Source of the DNA: Kosakonia sp. BYX6
GTDB taxonomy: Bacteria > Pseudomonadota > Gammaproteobacteria > Enterobacterales > Enterobacteriaceae
DNA length: 64,000 nt
Assembly (NCBI RefSeq): GCF_038449125.1
Contig: NZ_CP151800.1
Location: 4,126,406 to 4,190,405 of the forward strand
Direction: 5' to 3'
The position numbers and the translations under genes were made by a program. Each line of letters begins with the position of its first letter. Position 1 is the first letter of the stretch. This document shows positions 1 to 13,817 of the stretch, piece by piece. The notes beneath the pieces were generated by a model. The model ran no database searches, was not told the origin of the DNA, and saw nothing but the letters and a program-made list of their open reading frames with translations.

Positions 1-713
1 TTGTCCGGTGTGAGGTTGGTTTTCCAAGTGCCGCTAACGGTCTGCGAACCGGTGACCTGTTTTGGATCGGTCAGGTTAGACTCATCCACCTGCGACAAAC
101 GCCAGATTTTGTGTTCCGCATCGAACGTCGCCGAAGCGGCATAGCGCACGGACTGCAAACGGCGCTCTTTATTGAACGAGTAGATACTGACGCCACCCAG
201 TTCGTTATCGCCTTTCACGCGTTCGATATAGATAAAGTTATTGCCGTCTTTTGCCCACAAACCGGACTGCGTGGAGAGCAGCGAGCCGCCATACATCGAC
301 TGCGCGCGCTGGTTACGCGCCATCTGCTCGCCCTGCGGCGCAACCCATTCGCCGATAGCCATGGTCAGCAAAACCAGTGGAATGGCGGTTTTCATCACCG
401 ACAGCGCCACCTGCATACGGGTGTAACCCGAAGCCTGCATCACTACCAGTTCGCTGCGCTGCGCCAACATGCCCAGCCCGAGCAGCGCGCCAAGCAGCGC
501 GGCCATCGGAAAGAAGATTTGGATATCTTTCGGCACGCTGAGAAGGGTGTACATCCCCGCGCCGAGGGCGTCGTAGCTCCCCTGCCCGGCTTTTTTCAAC
601 TGGTCGACGAACTTGATAATGCCGGAGAGCGACACCAGCATGAACAGGGTCATCATGATGGTGGTAAAAATGGTTTTACCGATATAGCGGTCGAGTACGC
701 CAAAAGCCTGCAT
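1..713 (-). CDS. lptG: LPS export ABC transporter permease LptG (partial, C-terminus outside window)
   Basis: This is the N-terminal 237 codons or so of LptG, which with LptF forms the membrane part of the LptB2FG transporter. That complex extracts lipopolysaccharide from the inner membrane and pushes it along the Lpt bridge. The translation starts MQAFGVLDRYIGKTIF and has the hydrophobic first segments typical of the YjgP/YjgQ family, then the start of the periplasmic beta-jellyroll domain (for example GGSLLSTQSGLWAKDG). The family is about 360 residues, so roughly a third is missing beyond base 1. The ATG shares one base with the lptF stop codon (TAATG), so translational coupling is expected. 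Identification is confident. Confidence 0.96.
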   Translation of the reverse strand, partial: MQAFGVLDRYIGKTIFTTIMMTLFMLVSLSGIIKFVDQLKKAGQGSYDALGAGMYTLLSVPKDIQIFFPMAALLGALLGLGMLAQRSELVVMQASGYTRMQVALSVMKTAIPLVLLTMAIGEWVAPQGEQMARNQRAQSMYGGSLLSTQSGLWAKDGNNFIYIERVKGDNELGGVSIYSFNKERRLQSVRYAASATFDAEHKIWRLSQVDESNLTDPKQVTGSQTVSGTWKTNLTPD

Positions 714-1813
714 TATACCGCTCCTCTACGCAGAAAACGGGCGCGAACCCGGCGCATTGGCACCGTATCCCACATATTCAGCACCACCGCCAACGCCAGA
801 TAGATCACGTTGACCACCCACATCCACACCAGCGGATCGAGCTTCCCTTTCATGCCGTTTGAGCGAAGCGTGGTCTGCAACAGGAAGAAAACCAGGTACA
901 ACAGCATGGCAGGCAGCATGGATAATACGCGGCCCTGACGCGGGTTCACCACGCTCAGCGGCACGACCATCAGCGCCATCATAAACACGGTAAAGATAAG
1001 CGTTAAACGCCAGTGCAACTCTGCGCTGGCGCGATCGTTGTCGGTATTAAACAGCGTGCGCATATCCATTTGCTCGGTATCCGACGGATCCAACGCGACC
1101 GCCTGGTGGCCGATAATTGCCTGATAATCCAGGAAATCCGTAATGCGGAAATCGCGCAGCATCGCCGTGCCTTCAAACCGCGTTCCGGTATTCAGTGTCA
1201 CGACTTGCGAGCCGTCCTTATGCTGTGAAAGATGACCGGAATCCGCCAGCACCACGGACGGGCGCGCGTTACCTTTCGGACGAAGTTGCGCGAGGAAAAC
1301 GTTGGTGAATTTGCTGCCTTCAACGCCTTCAATAAACAGCACCGAGTTGCCGTCTGTCGCCTGCTGGAACTGGCCTTGCGCTAACGCGGCGAGGCCGGGG
1401 TTCGCTTTGGCATCTGCCAGCACTTGATCCTGATGACGGGATGACCACGGACCAGCCCACATCACGTTGACGGCCGCGACCACGCCGGTAAACAGCGCGA
1501 GAATCAGCGCAGCTTTCACCAGCACCGCGCGGCTCAGCCCGCAGGCGTGCATAACCGTGATTTCGCTTTCGGTGTAGAGTTTGCCCAACGTCATGAGCAA
1601 GCCGAGGAACAGACTCAATGGCAGGATCAGCTGCGCCATTTCTGGCACACCAAGGCCTAACAGAGAGAGAACGAGGTTTGTGGGGATTTCGCCGTCGGCG
1701 GCTGCGCCCAAAATCCTGACTAATTTCTGACAGAAGAAAATCAGAAGCAGGATGAATAGGATCGCAAGCTGGCTTTTAAGCGTCTCCCGCACCAGATATC
1801 TTGTGATTATCAC
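713..1813 (-). CDS. lptF: LPS export ABC transporter permease LptF
   Basis: LptF is the partner permease of LptG in the LptB2FG lipopolysaccharide extractor of the inner membrane. The 366-residue protein has three hydrophobic segments near the N-terminus (residues about 15-120), a central periplasmic domain (about 130-260) and three C-terminal segments (about 270-350), the usual family arrangement and length. It begins with GTG (MIITRYLVRETL), as the E. coli gene does, and the upstream Shine-Dalgarno sequence is weak. It is transcribed away from pepA and its stop overlaps the lptG start by one base. LptB is encoded elsewhere, as usual. Confidence 0.97.
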   Translation of the reverse strand: MIITRYLVRETLKSQLAILFILLLIFFCQKLVRILGAAADGEIPTNLVLSLLGLGVPEMAQLILPLSLFLGLLMTLGKLYTESEITVMHACGLSRAVLVKAALILALFTGVVAAVNVMWAGPWSSRHQDQVLADAKANPGLAALAQGQFQQATDGNSVLFIEGVEGSKFTNVFLAQLRPKGNARPSVVLADSGHLSQHKDGSQVVTLNTGTRFEGTAMLRDFRITDFLDYQAIIGHQAVALDPSDTEQMDMRTLFNTDNDRASAELHWRLTLIFTVFMMALMVVPLSVVNPRQGRVLSMLPAMLLYLVFFLLQTTLRSNGMKGKLDPLVWMWVVNVIYLALAVVLNMWDTVPMRRVRARFLRRGAV

Positions 1814-3592
<1,779 letters not shown>

Positions 3593-3612
3593 TTGTCGTT
3601 AATGCGAATTGA

Positions 3613-3711
3613 TTGCCGGATGGCGGCCACGCCCTATCCGGCCTACAGATTCGGTCGGCAATTGGGCGTAAAACATTCCGTAGGCCCGGTAAGCGTAGCG
3701 CCACCGGGCTT
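3613..3711. repeat. REP/BIME palindromic repeats between pepA and holC
   Basis: Two REP-like units lie in opposite orientation: GCCGGATGGCGGCCACGCCC followed by TATCCGGCCTAC (3615-3648), and GTAGGCCCGGTAAGCG followed by CGCCACCGGGC (3680-3709). Such units usually mark transcript 3' ends and protect mRNA from 3' exonucleases. No other feature is visible between the two genes. Confidence 0.85.
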
Positions 3712-3743
3712 AGCATTTAAATCCTCAACCAAAAGCCCCATAT

Positions 3744-4187
3744 ATGAAAAATGCAACGTTCTATCTTCTGGACAACGACACACAACAAGATGGCTTAAGC
3801 GCCGTCGAACAACTGGTGTGTGAAATTGCCGCAGAACGTTGGCGTAACGGCAAACGCGTGCTGATTGCGTGTGTTGATGAGCAACAGGCGATTCGCCTTG
3901 ATGAAGCGCTGTGGGCGCGCCCGGCGGAAAGCTTTGTGCCACACAACCTGGCGGGTGAAGGCCCGCGCGGTGGCGCGCCGGTTGAAATTGCCTGGCCGCA
4001 GAAGCGCAACAGCAGCCCGCGGGACATCTTAATCAGCCTGCGCGCGGAATTTGCAGATTTTGCCACCGCTTTCACAGAAGTGATAGACTTCGTCCCTCAC
4101 GAAGACTCTCTGAAACAACTGGCACGCGAACGCTACAAAGCCTACCGCGTGGCCGGTTTCAACCTGAACACGGCAACCTGGAAATAA
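3744..4187 (+). CDS. holC: DNA polymerase III chi subunit
   Basis: HolC (chi) connects the clamp-loader complex, via psi (HolD), to single-stranded DNA-binding protein at the replication fork. The 147-residue product begins [12 protein letters not shown] and matches the E. coli protein in length and overall sequence ([19 protein letters not shown]; the C-terminus ends NTATWK). Its stop overlaps the valS start by one base (TAATG), the same arrangement as in E. coli, so holC and valS are probably translated from one message. Confidence 0.97.
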   Translation: MKNATFYLLDNDTQQDGLSAVEQLVCEIAAERWRNGKRVLIACVDEQQAIRLDEALWARPAESFVPHNLAGEGPRGGAPVEIAWPQKRNSSPRDILISLRAEFADFATAFTEVIDFVPHEDSLKQLARERYKAYRVAGFNLNTATWK

Positions 4188-7042
4188 TGGAAAAGACATA
4201 CAACCCCAAAGATATCGAACAGCCGCTGTACGAGCAGTGGGAAAAGCAGGGCTATTTCAAGCCGAACGGTGATGAAAGTAAGGAAAGCTTCTGCATCATG
4301 ATCCCGCCGCCGAACGTCACCGGCAGTTTGCATATGGGCCACGCCTTCCAGCAGACCATCATGGATACCATGATCCGCTACCAGCGCATGCAGGGGAAAA
4401 ACACCCTGTGGCAGGCCGGTACTGACCATGCGGGTATCGCAACCCAAATGGTGGTTGAGCGTAAAATTGCCGCCGAAGAAGGTAAAACCCGCCACGACTA
4501 CGGTCGCGATGCCTTCATCGACAAAATCTGGCAGTGGAAAGCGGAATCCGGCGGCACCATTACCCGCCAGATGCGCCGTCTGGGTAACTCCGTGGACTGG
4601 GAGCGCGAGCGCTTCACCATGGACGAAGGTCTTTCCAATGCCGTGAAAGAAGTGTTCGTCCGCCTGTATAAAGAAGATCTGATTTACCGTGGCAAACGCC
4701 TGGTGAACTGGGATCCGAAACTGCGCACTGCGATTTCCGATCTGGAAGTGGAAAACCGCGAGTCCAAAGGCTCAATGTGGCATATCCGCTACCCACTGGC
4801 CGACGGCGCGAAAACCGCCGACGGTAAAGATTATCTGGTTGTTGCGACCACTCGCCCGGAAACCCTGCTGGGCGATACCGGCGTGGCCGTGAACCCGGAA
4901 GATCCGCGCTATAAAGATTTGATTGGCAAATTCGTCGTCCTGCCGCTGGTTAACCGCCGTATTCCAATTGTTGGCGATGAACACGCCGATATGGAAAAAG
5001 GCACCGGCTGCGTGAAAATCACCCCGGCTCACGACTTCAACGACTACGAAGTTGGCCGTCGTCACAAGCTGCCGATGATCAATATCCTGACCTTTGACGG
5101 CGATATCCGTGAAAGCGCGCAGGTGTATGACACCAATGGCAACGAATCCACCGTTTATCCGGCTGATATCCCGGCCGAGTTCCAGAATCTGGAGCGTTTT
5201 GCCGCGCGTAAAGCGGTGGTTGCCGCCGTTGACGCGCTTGGCCTGCTGGAAGAGGTTAAACCGCACGACCTGACCGTTCCGTACGGCGATCGTGGCGGCG
5301 TGGTTATCGAACCGATGCTCACCGATCAATGGTACGTTCGCGCGGATGTGCTGGCGAAACCGGCGGTTGAAGCGGTGGAAAACGGCGATATCCAGTTCGT
5401 GCCGAAGCAGTACGAAAACATGTATTTCTCCTGGATGCGCGACATTCAGGACTGGTGTATCTCTCGCCAACTGTGGTGGGGCCACCGCATTCCGGCGTGG
5501 TACGACAACGAAGGCAATGTCTACGTTGGCCGCAACGAAGAAGAAGTGCGCCAGGAAAACAACCTGTCAGCCGATATCGCGCTGCGCCAGGACGACGATG
5601 TGCTGGACACCTGGTTCTCCTCCGCGCTGTGGACTTTCTCGACCCTCGGCTGGCCGGAAAACACCGACGCGCTGCGTCAGTTCCACCCGACCAGCGTGAT
5701 GGTCAGCGGCTTCGACATCATCTTCTTCTGGATCGCGCGCATGATCATGATGACCATGCACTTCATCAAAGATGAAAACGGCAAGCCGCAGGTACCGTTT
5801 AAAACCGTCTATATGACCGGTTTGATTCGCGATGACGAAGGCCAGAAGATGTCGAAATCCAAAGGCAACGTGATTGACCCACTGGATATGGTCGACGGGA
5901 TTTCGCTGGCGGATCTGCTGGAAAAACGCACCGGCAACATGATGCAGCCGCAGCTGGCGGAGAAAATCCGCAAGCGCACCGAGAAGCAGTTCCCGGACGG
6001 CATTGAACCGCACGGCACCGACGCCCTGCGTTTCACCCTGGCGGCGCTGGCTTCGACCGGTCGCGACATCAACTGGGATATGAAACGCCTGGAAGGTTAC
6101 CGTAACTTCTGTAACAAGCTGTGGAACGCCAGCCGCTTTGTGCTGATGAACACCGAAGAGCAGGATTGCGGGTTCAACGGCGGCGAAAGGGTGTTATCGC
6201 TGGCGGACAGGTGGATTCTGGCGGAATTCAATCAGACCATCAAAGCCTACCGCGACGCGCTGGACAGCTTCCGCTTCGATATCGCGGCGGGCATTCTGTA
6301 TGAGTTCACCTGGAACCAGTTCTGCGACTGGTATCTGGAGCTGACCAAGCCGGTGATGAACGGCGGTTCAGAAGCGGAATTGCGTGGCACGCGCAATACG
6401 CTGGTAACGGTGCTGGAAGGTCTGCTGCGCCTCGCGCACCCGATCATTCCGTTTATCACGGAAACCATCTGGCAGCGCGTGAAAGTGCTGAAAGGCATTA
6501 ATGCCGATACCATCATGCTGCAACCGTTCCCGGAATATGACGCCTCTCAGGTTGATGAGAACGCGGTTTCCGATACCGAATGGCTGAAGCAGGCGATTAT
6601 TGCAGTACGTAATATTCGTGCTGAAATGAACATTTCGCCGGGCAAACCGCTGGAACTGCTGCTGCGTAACGCCAGCGCCGATGCGCAGCGTCGTGTCAAC
6701 GACAACCTGAGCTTCCTGAAAACGCTGGCGCGTCTGGAGAGCATCACCGTGCTGTCTGGCGATGAGAAAGGTCCGGTTTCGGTCACCAAGATCGTTGATG
6801 GCGCAGAGTTGCTGATCCCGATGGCGGGTCTGATCGACAAAGACGCCGAGCTGGCGCGACTGGCGAAAGAAGTGGCGAAAGTTGAGCAGGAAATTGGCCG
6901 CATCGAAAGCAAACTCGGCAACGAAGGCTTTGTGGCTCGCGCACCGGAAGCGGTGATTGCCAAAGAGCGTGAGAAGCTCGATGGCTACGCGCAGACCAAA
7001 GCGAAGCTGATTGAACAGCAGGCTGTTATCGCCGCGCTGTAA
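4187..7042 (+). CDS. valS: Valyl-tRNA synthetase
   Basis: ValS is a class Ia aminoacyl-tRNA synthetase that charges tRNA-Val and edits mischarged threonine. The 951-residue protein shows the class I HIGH-type motif [13 protein letters not shown] (residues about 42-54), an inserted CP1 editing domain, the KMSKS loop ([14 protein letters not shown], about residue 550), an anticodon-binding domain and a C-terminal coiled coil (about 880-950, rich in E, K and A). It overlaps holC by one base and is followed by a strong intrinsic terminator. Confidence 0.99.
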   Translation: MEKTYNPKDIEQPLYEQWEKQGYFKPNGDESKESFCIMIPPPNVTGSLHMGHAFQQTIMDTMIRYQRMQGKNTLWQAGTDHAGIATQMVVERKIAAEEGKTRHDYGRDAFIDKIWQWKAESGGTITRQMRRLGNSVDWERERFTMDEGLSNAVKEVFVRLYKEDLIYRGKRLVNWDPKLRTAISDLEVENRESKGSMWHIRYPLADGAKTADGKDYLVVATTRPETLLGDTGVAVNPEDPRYKDLIGKFVVLPLVNRRIPIVGDEHADMEKGTGCVKITPAHDFNDYEVGRRHKLPMINILTFDGDIRESAQVYDTNGNESTVYPADIPAEFQNLERFAARKAVVAAVDALGLLEEVKPHDLTVPYGDRGGVVIEPMLTDQWYVRADVLAKPAVEAVENGDIQFVPKQYENMYFSWMRDIQDWCISRQLWWGHRIPAWYDNEGNVYVGRNEEEVRQENNLSADIALRQDDDVLDTWFSSALWTFSTLGWPENTDALRQFHPTSVMVSGFDIIFFWIARMIMMTMHFIKDENGKPQVPFKTVYMTGLIRDDEGQKMSKSKGNVIDPLDMVDGISLADLLEKRTGNMMQPQLAEKIRKRTEKQFPDGIEPHGTDALRFTLAALASTGRDINWDMKRLEGYRNFCNKLWNASRFVLMNTEEQDCGFNGGERVLSLADRWILAEFNQTIKAYRDALDSFRFDIAAGILYEFTWNQFCDWYLELTKPVMNGGSEAELRGTRNTLVTVLEGLLRLAHPIIPFITETIWQRVKVLKGINADTIMLQPFPEYDASQVDENAVSDTEWLKQAIIAVRNIRAEMNISPGKPLELLLRNASADAQRRVNDNLSFLKTLARLESITVLSGDEKGPVSVTKIVDGAELLIPMAGLIDKDAELARLAKEVAKVEQEIGRIESKLGNEGFVARAPEAVIAKEREKLDGYAQTKAKLIEQQAVIAAL

Positions 7043-7051
7043 TCGTGAAGC

Positions 7052-7090
7052 ATAAAAAAAGCCGGGCTATTAAAATGCCCGGCTTTTTTA
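7052..7090 (+). terminator. Intrinsic terminator after valS (may also serve yjgN)
   Basis: A GCCGGGC/GCCCGGC stem (7061-7067 with 7077-7083) around a 9-base loop is followed by a T run and preceded by an A run. It can therefore end both valS and the convergent yjgN transcript. Confidence 0.92.
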
Positions 7091-7106
7091 TTTATCTTGA
7101 AAATTC

Positions 7107-8309
7107 TTAAAACGCCGCCGGATAGAATGACAAACCGCGCGCCAGCAAGTTCGCCGGATCTTTTGCCGGTTTCTCGCCGTGATCCTCTAACGTCAACGCT
7201 TCCAGATCGCCATAAACATGCGTGTTTTCCAGCAGATAGCGGGTCATACGCACTTTCGCCCACGGCCACGCCAGGAACAGCGTCACGAAGCAGACCAGCA
7301 TGTTGCTGATGGAAATCCAGAACATGCGACCCACGGTCACCGTTGAAGAGAAGCGAATATCCCCTTCCAGCGCTAATTGGCTATAGAGATAACTGCGCAG
7401 TTTCACGAAGGCGAAAATAAAGCACACAATCGCTCCGGCAATATAAATCAAATAGGCCAGCATTAATTTGCCGTAGAAAGGTCCCATTAGCATTGCTAAC
7501 TGCTCCGGATCGCCGCCCACCGCGTAGGTATACTGCGACATCATGTAGAAAGCAGGAACAATCATATACAGCATCAGGGCGATAAACGGCACAAACAGCA
7601 GCATCGACAGCACAATGATGGTGACGCATTTTTTGATGGAAAAGGTGCCGGAGAATTTCAATTTGCCATACTGCAAATTATTCACCAGCATGCCAAACCA
7701 TTGCGCCGTGTAAACACCTTGCATAATGGCCACACCCAGCAGTAATACCAGCGAACCAAGACCAATAAGGGTGATAATAGCGCCGATGGAAGTGCTGCTC
7801 ATGGCCGAGGTGGTAAAGAGAGAGAACACCACCACCGACGCGATAATAATCAGCAGCGGGCAGCCCATCATCACCCACCAGGCGCGCAGCGGGCTGGCGT
7901 AAAAGTTAAAACGCACGCCATTAATTTCCGTCATCAACATTTGATAACGCAGGCCCTGGGTGATCAACCACGGGAAGAACAGCAGGAATAAGCCAATCAT
8001 GCACAGTTGCAGGACCATGTTTTGATACATCACGTTAATGAAAAAGATCACATATAACGCCAGCAAACACAGCCAGCCAATGAAAATAGAACTGCCCGTT
8101 GCGTGATAAGAAAAACGCGCGCCGTCGAGGTCAGTATTCGCGTAGAAATAACGACGCGCACGCACTAACGCCCAGGGCAAATATAACCCTAGTGTTATTA
8201 GGGTAAGCAGAATATTTACCAGCCATATCACGAAATAACCTTTCCCGCTGCCCTGAAATAGAAAATGGCGCACGGGAGCGGCCACGGAACCATGAGTTTC
8301 GGAAGTCAT
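7107..8309 (-). CDS. yjgN: YjgN family (DUF898) integral membrane protein
   Basis: This 400-residue inner-membrane protein has about eight hydrophobic segments and three repeats of the DUF898 type; F(F/L)FQGSGKGYFVIWLVN at the N-terminus and related stretches recur later. It corresponds in position and sequence character to E. coli YjgN, whose function is unknown. I chose the ATG at 8309 (MTSETHGSVAAP) because AAGGA lies five bases upstream; the frame extends 15 codons further without a good ribosome site. It is divergent from yjgM and convergent with valS. Confidence 0.88.
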   Translation of the reverse strand: MTSETHGSVAAPVRHFLFQGSGKGYFVIWLVNILLTLITLGLYLPWALVRARRYFYANTDLDGARFSYHATGSSIFIGWLCLLALYVIFFINVMYQNMVLQLCMIGLFLLFFPWLITQGLRYQMLMTEINGVRFNFYASPLRAWWVMMGCPLLIIIASVVVFSLFTTSAMSSTSIGAIITLIGLGSLVLLLGVAIMQGVYTAQWFGMLVNNLQYGKLKFSGTFSIKKCVTIIVLSMLLFVPFIALMLYMIVPAFYMMSQYTYAVGGDPEQLAMLMGPFYGKLMLAYLIYIAGAIVCFIFAFVKLRSYLYSQLALEGDIRFSSTVTVGRMFWISISNMLVCFVTLFLAWPWAKVRMTRYLLENTHVYGDLEALTLEDHGEKPAKDPANLLARGLSFYPAAF

Positions 8310-8501
8310 AACAATCCTTATCGTAAAAAAGACAAGCCAAACGGAGTAAAGCACAACAATATTGCTTAAGAATTATCTCCACCATGCAGTCTAAATAGCT
8401 TATGGTCAAAAAAATAGCGCCCAATATTCCTGGTCTTGCCAGAACGCGCCTGGAGTGGTATTAAGCAAGATCACGTAAAAAGCAATAAATAGAGTACGAA
8501 G

Positions 8502-9005
8502 ATGAATGTGACCGTTCCGGTAGAGGTAAAAATGCGCCGGATTGCTGTTGCCGATAACGCAGCAATCGCATCCGTGATCCGCAAGGTGTCCGCGGAATAT
8601 GGCCTCACCGCCGATAAAGGCTACACCGTTGCCGACCCTGAGCTGGACGAGCTTTATCAGCTCTACAGCCGCCAGGGGTGCGCATATTGGGTGGTGGAAC
8701 AAAACGGAGAAATTGTCGGCGGCGGTGGTGTTGCACCGTTGAAATGCAGTGAATCGGATATCTGCGAGCTGCAAAAGATGTATTTCCTGCCCACCGCGCG
8801 CGGCCAGGGACTGGCGAAGAAACTGGCGCAAATGGCGATGGAACACGCGAAATCTCAGGGTTTCAGGCGTTGTTACCTGGAAACCACCGCGTTTTTAACC
8901 GACGCCATCGGCCTGTACGAGCATCTTGGGTTTGAGCATATCGACGGGCCGCTGGGCTGTACCGGCCATGTGGATTGCGAAGTCCGCATGCTGAAAGCGC
9001 TGTAA
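8502..9005 (+). CDS. yjgM: GNAT-family N-acetyltransferase YjgM
   Basis: This is a 167-residue GCN5-related acetyltransferase. The acetyl-CoA pyrophosphate loop reads [13 protein letters not shown] (about residues 103-115), preceded by the beta-4 strand ELQKMYF and followed by [19 protein letters not shown]. It aligns along its full length with E. coli YjgM, whose substrate is not firmly established. The start has only a weak purine-rich ribosome site (ACGAAG). It is divergent from yjgN and convergent with miaE. Confidence 0.92.
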   Translation: MNVTVPVEVKMRRIAVADNAAIASVIRKVSAEYGLTADKGYTVADPELDELYQLYSRQGCAYWVVEQNGEIVGGGGVAPLKCSESDICELQKMYFLPTARGQGLAKKLAQMAMEHAKSQGFRRCYLETTAFLTDAIGLYEHLGFEHIDGPLGCTGHVDCEVRMLKAL

Positions 9006-9017
9006 CACAGCGCTTTT

Positions 9018-9776
9018 TTACACCGGGACGCCGCTGTGAAAACGGAACTCGGCGTCCGGTGAGGAAATCAACGCCGCTTCCACTTCGCCGAAATGGCGCA
9101 CGCGCGGGCTGATATCAACCGCCGAAATCTGCTGTGCCAGCGCCAGATAATCCTGATAATGACGCGCTTCAGAACGCAATAACGACATATAGAACTTCCG
9201 CAAATCATCCTCCAGCCACGGCGCCAGCGCCGCAAAACGTTCGCACGAGCGGGCTTCGATATAGGCCCCGCAAATCAGTTTATCCACCAGTGTCAGCGGT
9301 TCGTGCGTGCGCACTTCTTTGAGCATCCCTTTGGCATACCGGCTGGCGGTGATTTTGACGTAGGGGATATCGCGGGCACTCATCGCTTCCCGCACCTGCC
9401 AGAAATGGTGCAACTCCTCTTTAATCAGCAACACCATACTGTCGATTAACGCCTGGCCCCAGGCATCATCCGTTTGCGGCATTACGCTTTTACCGATCTG
9501 CTTATGCAAAGCGACAAAATCGGGTTCCGGCCCTTCGCGAAACGCGAATTCTTCGTAAGGTTTCAGCCATGCCAGCAACGCATCCGAGCCGCCTTTATCC
9601 GCCACATAGCGGCGCACCAGCAGCATCGCGGTTTGGGCGGCTTTCAGTTCGCAGACCATATGATCGGTCAACAGCAGCGGCAACATTGCCGGATCGCGGG
9701 CTTTGTCTATCCAGGATTGAGGGGTTGGGCAGTGCAGAAAAGCGAAAACCGGGGCGAGTATTTGCGGGTAATCCAT
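9018..9776 (-). CDS. miaE: tRNA-(ms2io6A37) hydroxylase MiaE
   Basis: MiaE is a ferritin-like non-heme diiron monooxygenase that hydroxylates the isopentenyl side chain of ms2i6A37 in tRNAs reading UNN codons. The 252-residue protein has the expected iron ligand clusters: DHMVCELKAAQ, KEELHHFWQ, IEARSCERF and RSEARHYQ. The gene is present in Salmonella and many other enterobacteria but absent from E. coli K-12. Here it lies in the Salmonella-like position between yjgM and rraB/argI. Synthesis of its substrate requires MiaA and MiaB, which are not in the window. Confidence 0.95.
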   Translation of the reverse strand: MDYPQILAPVFAFLHCPTPQSWIDKARDPAMLPLLLTDHMVCELKAAQTAMLLVRRYVADKGGSDALLAWLKPYEEFAFREGPEPDFVALHKQIGKSVMPQTDDAWGQALIDSMVLLIKEELHHFWQVREAMSARDIPYVKITASRYAKGMLKEVRTHEPLTLVDKLICGAYIEARSCERFAALAPWLEDDLRKFYMSLLRSEARHYQDYLALAQQISAVDISPRVRHFGEVEAALISSPDAEFRFHSGVPV

Positions 9777-9821
9777 GGCGTTTCCTTACTTTGCGGCAGC
9801 GAGCGCTGCCGCAACATTCAC

Positions 9822-10253
9822 TCAGTGACGAACGCCGTCGTCTTCTTCGTCAACGAAATCTTCGTCGTCATCGTCACCTTCTTCGCCTTCTTCGCCGTTC
9901 GGGTCTTCGTAGTAAGTGCCCCAACCGTCGTATTCGACGTCGAATTTCTCTGCCAGATTAATCAATTGCTCAACCTGCGCGTCGATCAGGTCAGCATTCA
10001 GCGCGCTTTCGCTCAGCACGTCGCAGCAGATAACCACTTCGCCTTCGTCCAGTTCCAGCTCTTCCGGCTCGGTCACTTCATAACCCAGCTTAAAGGCTTC
10101 AACTGCGGCTTTTTCCAGCGTTTCGAAATCATCTGCCGACAGGTGATGCTCAATGGTGTACAGCGCATCAGGATCGCTGCCGTCTTCCAGCAATTCTTCA
10201 ATAATCAAACGCGTTTCTTCGCGCTGCTCTTCCAGGTGTTCCGGGTTCGCCAT
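9822..10253 (-). CDS. rraB: Ribonuclease E inhibitor RraB
   Basis: RraB binds the C-terminal scaffold of RNase E and changes which mRNAs the degradosome cuts. The product is 143 residues (E. coli 138) and starts [17 protein letters not shown]. Its C-terminal tail is strikingly acidic ([19 protein letters not shown]), as in the family. The ATG at 10253 is chosen by homology; the frame is open for 38 further codons, but these run into the argI operator region. It is divergent from argI. Confidence 0.95.
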   Translation of the reverse strand: MANPEHLEEQREETRLIIEELLEDGSDPDALYTIEHHLSADDFETLEKAAVEAFKLGYEVTEPEELELDEGEVVICCDVLSESALNADLIDAQVEQLINLAEKFDVEYDGWGTYYEDPNGEEGEEGDDDDEDFVDEEDDGVRH

Positions 10254-10348
10254 GGCATGTTCCTCATCAAAGTGGCAGATACTCTTATTGTCACACACCG
10301 CCGCCATTGCCTCCACTCTTCGCCGAAAAGATTTCTCACCCGGGGTTG

Positions 10349-10391
10349 CAAATGAATATTCATACATATAAATTGAATTTTAATTCAATAA
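10349..10391 (+). promoter_or_regulatory. Two tandem ARG boxes upstream of argI
   Basis: Two imperfect palindromes match the ArgR consensus TGAATAATTATTCA. The first is AATGAATATTCATAC (about 10351-10365) and the second is TTGAATTTTAATTCAA (about 10373-10388), separated by a few bases. Paired ARG boxes overlapping the promoter are the known arrangement for arginine-repressed biosynthetic genes. The second box begins 44 bases before the argI ATG. Confidence 0.85.
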
Positions 10392-10416
10392 GTGGCCTAA
10401 GCCATGTGAGGGAAAC

Positions 10417-11421
10417 ATGTCTGCGTTTTATCAAAAACATTTTTTAAAACTGCTCGATTTTACACCCGCTGAAATCAACGCTCTGCTGCAACTTGCCGCA
10501 CAATTGAAAGCTGATAAGAAAAAAGGCCAGGAAGTCCAGAAACTTACCGGCAAAAATATCGCGCTCATCTTCGAAAAAGACTCAACCCGTACACGATGCT
10601 CTTTCGAAGTTGCCGCATATGACCAAGGCGCTCGCGTCACTTATCTCGGCCCAAGCGGCAGCCAAATCGGGCATAAAGAATCAATCAAAGACACCGCACG
10701 CGTATTAGGCCGCATGTATGACGGCATTCAATATCGCGGTTACGGCCAGCAGATTGTCGAAACGCTGGCGCAATACGCTGGCGTGCCGGTGTGGAACGGT
10801 TTAACCGATGAGTTCCACCCAACGCAGTTGCTGGCGGATTTGCTGACCATGCGCGAGCAATTGCCAGGCAAAGCTTTTAGCCAGATGACGCTGGTCTACG
10901 CGGGCGATGCGCGCAATAACATGGGCAACTCGATGCTGGAAGCCGCGGCGTTAGTTGGCCTGGATCTGCGCCTGGTCGCGCCGAAAGCCTGCTGGCCGGA
11001 AGCGAGCCTGGTGGCGGAATGCCAGGCGTTAGCGGTGAAAAACGGTGGGAATATTCTGCTGACGGAAGATATCGCCGTCGGGGTGAAAGACGCCGATTTC
11101 ATCTACACCGATGTGTGGGTGTCGATGGGAGAAGCAAAAGAGAAATGGGCCGAGCGCATCGCGCTGCTGCGTCCTTATCAGGTCAACAGCAAAATGCTGT
11201 CGCTGACCGGCAATCCGCAGGTGAAATTCCTCCACTGCCTGCCTGCGTTTCATGACGACAAAACCACGCTTGGCAAGAAAATGGCGCAAGAGTTTGGTCT
11301 ACACGGCGGCATGGAAGTCACGGATGAAGTATTCGAATCACCGGCAAGCGTGGTGTTTGATCAGGCGGAAAACCGCATGCACACCATTAAAGCGGTGATG
11401 GTCGCGACACTCTGCAAGTAA
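10417..11421 (+). CDS. argI: Anabolic ornithine carbamoyltransferase
   Basis: ArgI joins carbamoyl phosphate and ornithine to make citrulline in arginine biosynthesis (cytoplasmic homotrimer). The 334-residue protein has the carbamoyl-phosphate loop STRTRCSFE (about residue 55), the HPTQ motif ([10 protein letters not shown]), and the ornithine-loop HCLPAFHD. Twin ARG boxes directly upstream and its position between rraB and tabA mark it as the biosynthetic copy. A second, very similar enzyme lies 3.3 kb downstream in the arginine deiminase operon. A strong terminator follows. Confidence 0.97.
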   Translation: MSAFYQKHFLKLLDFTPAEINALLQLAAQLKADKKKGQEVQKLTGKNIALIFEKDSTRTRCSFEVAAYDQGARVTYLGPSGSQIGHKESIKDTARVLGRMYDGIQYRGYGQQIVETLAQYAGVPVWNGLTDEFHPTQLLADLLTMREQLPGKAFSQMTLVYAGDARNNMGNSMLEAAALVGLDLRLVAPKACWPEASLVAECQALAVKNGGNILLTEDIAVGVKDADFIYTDVWVSMGEAKEKWAERIALLRPYQVNSKMLSLTGNPQVKFLHCLPAFHDDKTTLGKKMAQEFGLHGGMEVTDEVFESPASVVFDQAENRMHTIKAVMVATLCK

Positions 11422-11426
11422 TGCTT

Positions 11427-11455
11427 TCCCCTCTCCTTTTCGGGAGAGGGGAAAA
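11427..11455. terminator. Bidirectional terminator between argI and tabA
   Basis: CCCCTCTCC and GGAGAGGGG form a 9-bp stem with a short T-rich loop, flanked by TTT on the left and an A run on the right. It can end both convergent genes. Confidence 0.88.
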
Positions 11456-11457
11456 AA

Positions 11458-12586
<1,129 letters not shown>

Positions 12587-13807
12587 ATGGAAAAGCATTA
12601 CGTCGGTTCTGAAATAGGCCAATTGCGTAGCGTTATGCTACACCGCCCTAATTTAAGTCTGAAACGCTTAACGCCGTCGAATTGTCAGGAATTGCTGTTT
12701 GACGATGTGTTATCCGTTGAACGCGCCGGTGAAGAGCATGATGTGTTTGCAAACACGCTGCGCGAGCAGGGTGTGGAAGTCCTGTTGTTGACCGATCTTA
12801 TGACGCAAACTCTTGATATTGCAGAGGCCAAATCCTGGCTATTAGAAGTACAGATCTCTGATTACCGCCTCGGGCCAGCATTTGCCGCAGACGTGCGCGG
12901 CTGGCTGGCGGATATGCCTCACCGCGAACTGGCGCGGCGACTCAGCGGCGGCCTGACCTACGGCGAAATTCCCGCGTCGATTAAAAATATGGTGGTTGAT
13001 ACCCACACAGCGAATGACTTTATTATGAAACCGCTGCCCAACCATTTATTTACCCGCGACACGTCATGCTGGATATATAACGGCGTATCGATTAATCCGA
13101 TGGCAAAACCGGCCCGTCAGCGAGAAACCAATAATCTGCGTGCTATTTATCGCTGGCATCCCGCCTTCTCCGATGGGGAATTTATTAAATATTTTGGCGA
13201 CGAAAATATTAATTATGACCACGCCACGTTAGAAGGCGGAGATGTATTAGTGCTTGGCCGTGGCGCGGTATTAATTGGCCTCTCTGAACGCACCACCCCG
13301 CAGGGTGTTGAATTTCTGGCGACCAGCCTGTTTAAACATCGCCAGGCCGAGCGCGTGGTGGTGGTTGAATTGCCAAAACATCGCTCGTGCATGCATCTCG
13401 ACACCGTGATGACCCACATCGATCTGGACACGTTCTCGGTCTATCCCGAAGTGGTTCGCCAGGATGTGCATTGCTGGACGCTGACCCCGGACGGGCGCGG
13501 CGGCCTGCAACGCCGCCAGGAAAGCAGCCTGCTGCACGCCATTGAGAAAGCGCTCGGCGTTGATCAGGTGCGGCTTATCACCACTGGCGGCGACGCTTTC
13601 GAAGCTGAACGCGAACAGTGGAACGACGCCAACAACGTGCTCACCCTGCGTCCCGGCGTGGTGGTGGGTTACGAGCGCAACACCTGGACCAACGAAAAAT
13701 ACGACAAAGCCGGGATCACCGTGCTGCCCATTCCGGGCGATGAACTGGGGCGCGGGCGCGGCGGCGCACGCTGCATGAGTTGCCCGCTGGAACGCGACGG
13801 CATTTAA
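12587..13807 (+). CDS. arcA: Arginine deiminase
   Basis: ArcA hydrolyses arginine to citrulline and ammonia, the first step of the arginine deiminase pathway, which yields ATP and counters acid. The 406-residue protein shows the guanidine-modifying-enzyme motifs [10 protein letters not shown] (about residue 220), [10 protein letters not shown] and the C-terminal nucleophilic cysteine region [10 protein letters not shown]. The ATG at 12587 is chosen because AAAGGA lies six bases before it and the length then equals that of Salmonella ArcA; the frame stays open 22 codons upstream. arcC follows after 10 bases. Confidence 0.97.
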   Translation: MEKHYVGSEIGQLRSVMLHRPNLSLKRLTPSNCQELLFDDVLSVERAGEEHDVFANTLREQGVEVLLLTDLMTQTLDIAEAKSWLLEVQISDYRLGPAFAADVRGWLADMPHRELARRLSGGLTYGEIPASIKNMVVDTHTANDFIMKPLPNHLFTRDTSCWIYNGVSINPMAKPARQRETNNLRAIYRWHPAFSDGEFIKYFGDENINYDHATLEGGDVLVLGRGAVLIGLSERTTPQGVEFLATSLFKHRQAERVVVVELPKHRSCMHLDTVMTHIDLDTFSVYPEVVRQDVHCWTLTPDGRGGLQRRQESSLLHAIEKALGVDQVRLITTGGDAFEAEREQWNDANNVLTLRPGVVVGYERNTWTNEKYDKAGITVLPIPGDELGRGRGGARCMSCPLERDGI

Positions 13808-13817
13808 AGGAGCCATC

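Noticed and set aside
3613-3711. Possible CRISPR-like repeats among the palindromic elements
   Set aside because: The repeats are REP units with variable spacing and alternating orientation, without regular spacers or cas genes.
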